A program made the translations under genes and the position numbers. 64,000 nucleotides of DNA. It comes from Saccharothrix syringae. Lineage in GTDB: Bacteria; Actinomycetota; Actinomycetes; Mycobacteriales; Pseudonocardiaceae. Location of the stretch: the NCBI RefSeq assembly GCF_009498035.1, contig NZ_CP034550.1, positions 7,502,001 to 7,566,000 on the forward strand, given 5' to 3'. Shown here in pieces: positions 61,580 to 64,000 of the stretch; the first letter of the stretch is position 1; each line of letters opens with the position of its first letter. The notes under the pieces are model-generated. The model had not been told where the DNA came from, did no database searches, and worked only from the letters and a program-made list of their open reading frames with translations.

Positions 61580-62560
61580 ATGGGACACGGCAAGTGGGAC
61601 GACAACGCCTACGCGGCGGCCCGGACCTTCCGCGCCGCGAAGGGCATCGACGACTTCGGCTACACCGCCGCGGTCCGCAACCGGCCCCGGCACGAGTGGC
61701 GGGCCGACCCCTCGATGGACCCGAAGGGCGTGGTGGCGCGCGAGTGCCGCGACTCGGCCGAGCACGCCGACTCCACCCCGATCGCGGTGCTGTTCGACGT
61801 GACCGGCTCGATGGGCTCGGTGCCCAAGGTCATGCAGCGCAAGCTCGGCAAGCTGCACGGCCTGATCCAGCGCAAGGGCTACCTCGCCGACCCGCAGCTG
61901 ATGTTCGGCGGCATCGGTGACGCCGACAGCGACCGCGTGCCGCTCCAGGTCGGGCAGTTCGAGTCGGACAACCGGATGGACGAGCAGCTGCGCACCATCT
62001 TCCTGGAGGGCAACGGCGGCGGGCAGAAGAGCGAGTCCTACGAGCTGGCCGCCTACTTCGTCGCCCGGCACGTGGTCACCGACGCGTGGCGGAAGCGCGG
62101 CCGCAAGGGCTACCTGTTCCTCATCGGCGACGAGCTGAACAAGCCGCGGCTGGAGGCGAAGCACGTCCGGCGGGTCATCGGCGACGACGTCCGGCAGGAC
62201 ATCGACCCCGTGTCGGTCTACCGGGAGCTGGAGCGCCGCTGGCACGTGCACTTCGTGCTGCCCAACCAGTCGGCGTACTACAACGACCCCGAGATCGCGG
62301 ACCACTGGCGCGGCATCCTGGGCCAGCGCTTCCTCAAGCTCGACGACCCGGGCGCGGTGTGCGAGCTGATCGCCGCGACCATCGGCCTGGAGGAGCGCGT
62401 GGTCGACCTGGACCAGGCGATGGTGGACCTGGCCGAGGTCGGGTCGGCCGCGGAGAGCGAGTCGGTCGGCAAGGCGCTGGTGGGCGTCGGCGCGGGCACC
62501 CTGGCGAAGTCGGCGGCTCCCCCGGCGCTCGACGGCCCCGACGACGTGACGCTGCGGTGA
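61580..62560 (+). CDS. von Willebrand A-like metal-binding protein
   Basis: A 326-residue protein starting MGHGKWDDNAYAAARTFRAA. The stretch AVLFDVTGSMGSVPKVMQRK has the DxTGS metal site of vWA-type domains, with GGIGDADSD and FLIGDELNK as further strands. Two bases separate it from the pseudokinase gene. I know no tested function; the family travels with kinases and chaperone-like proteins in actinobacteria. Confidence 0.75.
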   Translation: MGHGKWDDNAYAAARTFRAAKGIDDFGYTAAVRNRPRHEWRADPSMDPKGVVARECRDSAEHADSTPIAVLFDVTGSMGSVPKVMQRKLGKLHGLIQRKGYLADPQLMFGGIGDADSDRVPLQVGQFESDNRMDEQLRTIFLEGNGGGQKSESYELAAYFVARHVVTDAWRKRGRKGYLFLIGDELNKPRLEAKHVRRVIGDDVRQDIDPVSVYRELERRWHVHFVLPNQSAYYNDPEIADHWRGILGQRFLKLDDPGAVCELIAATIGLEERVVDLDQAMVDLAEVGSAAESESVGKALVGVGAGTLAKSAAPPALDGPDDVTLR

Positions 62561-63774
62561 ACGGGCACGTGATCGTCGTCGGCCTCGGGTTCGGCGACGA
62601 GGGCAAGGGGTCGGTGGTCGACGCGCTGTGCCACGACGGCCCGCCGGTGGCGTCGGTCGTCCGCTTCAACGGCGGCGCGCAGGCCGCGCACAACGTGGTC
62701 GCGGGCGGTCGGCACCACACGTTCAGCCAGTTCGGGTCCGGCACGCTCGCGGGCGTGCCGACCCACCTGTCGCGGCACGTGCTGGTCGAGCCGATCGCCC
62801 TGGCCGCCGAGTCGCGGGAGCTGGCCGCGCTGGGCGTGCGCGACCCGCTGGGGCTGCTGTCGGTCGACGCGGGCGCGCTGCTGACCACCCCGCTGCACGT
62901 GCGGGCCAACCGCGCCCGGGAGGACGCCCGCGGCGACGCCCGGCACGGCTCGTGCGGCAAGGGCATCGGCGAGACGGTGTGGTACTCGCTGCTGGCGGGC
63001 GCCCGGCCGGGTGACGTCGTGGAGCACCAGGAGGTCGTCGGCACGCCGGGCGCGGCGCCGCGGGTCGGCGACTGCGCGGACCCCGCGGCGCTGCGCCGCA
63101 AGCTCGACGCGCTGGCCCGGTTCTACGAGCCGCTGATCGGCGCGGGCACGTCGGTGGCCGAGCTGGTCTCGCTCTACCGCGACTTCGCCGACGCGGTCCG
63201 GATCACCCGCGGCGACGAGGTGGGCAGGCTGGCCGGGCGCGGGCGCCTGGTGTTCGAGGGCGCGCAGGGCGTGTGGCTCGACCAGCACCACGGCTTCCAC
63301 CCGCACACCACGTGGTCCACCACCACCCCGGCCAACGCGCGCGAGCTGCTGCGCGGCCGCCCGGCGACCGTGCTGGGCGTGACCCGGACCTACCAGACCC
63401 GGCACGGCGCCGGGCCGCTGCCCACCGAGGACCCGGCGGTGGCCGCCCGGTTCCCGGAGCGGCACAACGCCACCGGCCGCTACCAGGGCGCGTGGCGGGC
63501 CGGGCACCTGGACGCGGTGCTGCTGGAGCGCGCCGTGGCGCTGTGCGGCGGGGTCGACGGGCTGGCGGTGACACACCTCGACGCGACCGGGCTGAAGGTG
63601 GTGACGTCTCGTGGCGCGCCGCCCGAAGACATGCCGGACCCGCTGGACTGGTTCGCCCGGCGCCACCCGGTGCTGGTGACGGGGTACGGCCCCGACCGCG
63701 CGGACCACGCGGTCCTGGCTACCGGGCACGGCCCCGACCGCGCGGTCCGGACCTGCGCGACAATCGGGGCATGA
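62557..63774 (+). CDS. Adenylosuccinate synthetase (PurA) paralog
   Basis: A 405-residue PurA-fold protein. The GTP loop GLGFGDEGKGSVVDAL keeps the catalytic Asp and Lys, and GGAQAAHNV keeps the catalytic His of PurA (usually NAGHTV). SCGKGIGETVWY and VFEGAQGVWLDQHHG also match. It differs enough from the housekeeping enzyme (IMP-binding segments altered, C-terminus degraded to DRADHAVLATGHGPDRA repeats) that it probably joins another acid to another nucleotide. GTGA overlap with the vWA gene and ATGA with the Nudix gene. Confidence 0.8.
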   Translation: MNGHVIVVGLGFGDEGKGSVVDALCHDGPPVASVVRFNGGAQAAHNVVAGGRHHTFSQFGSGTLAGVPTHLSRHVLVEPIALAAESRELAALGVRDPLGLLSVDAGALLTTPLHVRANRAREDARGDARHGSCGKGIGETVWYSLLAGARPGDVVEHQEVVGTPGAAPRVGDCADPAALRRKLDALARFYEPLIGAGTSVAELVSLYRDFADAVRITRGDEVGRLAGRGRLVFEGAQGVWLDQHHGFHPHTTWSTTTPANARELLRGRPATVLGVTRTYQTRHGAGPLPTEDPAVAARFPERHNATGRYQGAWRAGHLDAVLLERAVALCGGVDGLAVTHLDATGLKVVTSRGAPPEDMPDPLDWFARRHPVLVTGYGPDRADHAVLATGHGPDRAVRTCATIGA

Positions 63775-64000
63775 TCGAGTCGACCCCGGTGTCGGTGGAC
63801 GTGCTGACCCTGCGCTTCGACCCGACCGCGCGCACCGTGCTGCTCGGCGTCGCACCGCGCGCCTTCGAGCCGTTCGCGGGCGCGCTCGCCCTGCCCGGCG
63901 TGCTGCTGGGCAAGGGCGAGCGGTTGCGGGAGGCCGCCCGGCGCGCCGTGCGCGACAAGCTCGGCGCGCCGGAGGAGGCGATCACCGCGTCCGGGCAGCT
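63771..64000 (+). CDS. Nudix-domain protein (NrtR-like), cut by window end
   Basis: The first 76 residues are visible. TPVSVDVLTLRFDPTARTVL and FAGALALPGVLLGKGERLRE follow NrtR-type regulators, but the Nudix box ends RRAVRDKLG where REXXEEXG is catalytic, so the site is probably dead and used for sensing. A C-terminal winged helix would make it a repressor; that part is outside the window. It could bind the palindrome at 60554. Confidence 0.75.
   Translation, partial: MIESTPVSVDVLTLRFDPTARTVLLGVAPRAFEPFAGALALPGVLLGKGERLREAARRAVRDKLGAPEEAITASGQ

Noticed and set aside
62557..63774. Housekeeping purA
   Set aside because: Shorter than usual, altered IMP-site motifs and operon context with pseudokinase and vWA genes point to a paralog.

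Overview
The window is very GC-rich, with strongly GC-biased third codon positions, many GTG starts, ATGA/GTGA gene overlaps, BTAD/AfsR-type and XRE regulators and an F420-type oxidoreductase. It is actinomycete DNA, most likely from the Pseudonocardiales (Saccharothrix, Actinosynnema or Lentzea type). That family-level guess is inference. No rRNA, tRNA or CRISPR array was seen.

Layout. 0-25.2 kb is ordinary chromosome: a truncated FAD oxidase, an MDR oxidoreductase, an AfsR-like regulator, an MFS pump and XRE regulator, a phytase-like secreted protein, HAD and F420-type enzymes, a GGDEF/HD-GYP protein with a damaged HD-GYP site, a phosphoesterase, a secreted NucA/B nuclease beside an FG-GAP protein, a complete modABC operon with its molbindin regulator, and a quinone oxidoreductase behind a promoter bracketed by twin palindromes. 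25.7-56.7 kb is a 31-kb biosynthetic island. 57.3-64 kb returns to chromosome: a GH13 glucosidase, PPK2, and a compact operon (J-domain pseudokinase, vWA protein, PurA paralog, Nudix protein) behind a perfect 25-bp palindrome.

Two points matter most. First, the island sits inside a resident argS. The 5' part of that gene lies at 56.74-57.23 kb and the 3' part at 25.23-25.72 kb, both on the minus strand; both are decayed and about 180 codons between them are missing. A different, intact argS lies just inside the left edge, and IS5-like and IS3-like remnants lie near the two inner edges.

Second, the island's genes read as one coherent but undescribed pathway. A methionine S-methyltransferase-like enzyme, a PLP decarboxylase, an aminotransferase and an aldehyde dehydrogenase could make dimethylsulfoniopropionate (DMSP). 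A TE-A-PCP-KS-AT-TE-KR-ACP megasynthase, whose adenylation domain has lost the Asp that holds an alpha-amine, could extend it with malonate to the sulfonium acid gonyol. A 2-oxoglutarate oxygenase and a ketol-acid-reductoisomerase homolog could then hydroxylate it and close a cyclopropanol ring, as the Burkholderia malleicyprol (bur) enzymes do. A glycerate-kinase-like enzyme, a GlpD-like FAD enzyme, a SerC-like aminotransferase and an IMPase-like phosphatase resemble a copy of the phosphorylated serine pathway. Acting on the 2,3-dihydroxy cyclopropanol acid they would give (1-hydroxycyclopropyl)glycine, that is cleonine (3,3-ethano-serine). An ATP-grasp ligase, two transporters, an Lrp-type regulator and a YbaK-type tRNA-editing protein complete the set. 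Each enzyme family is read from sequence; the assembled route and product are inference.
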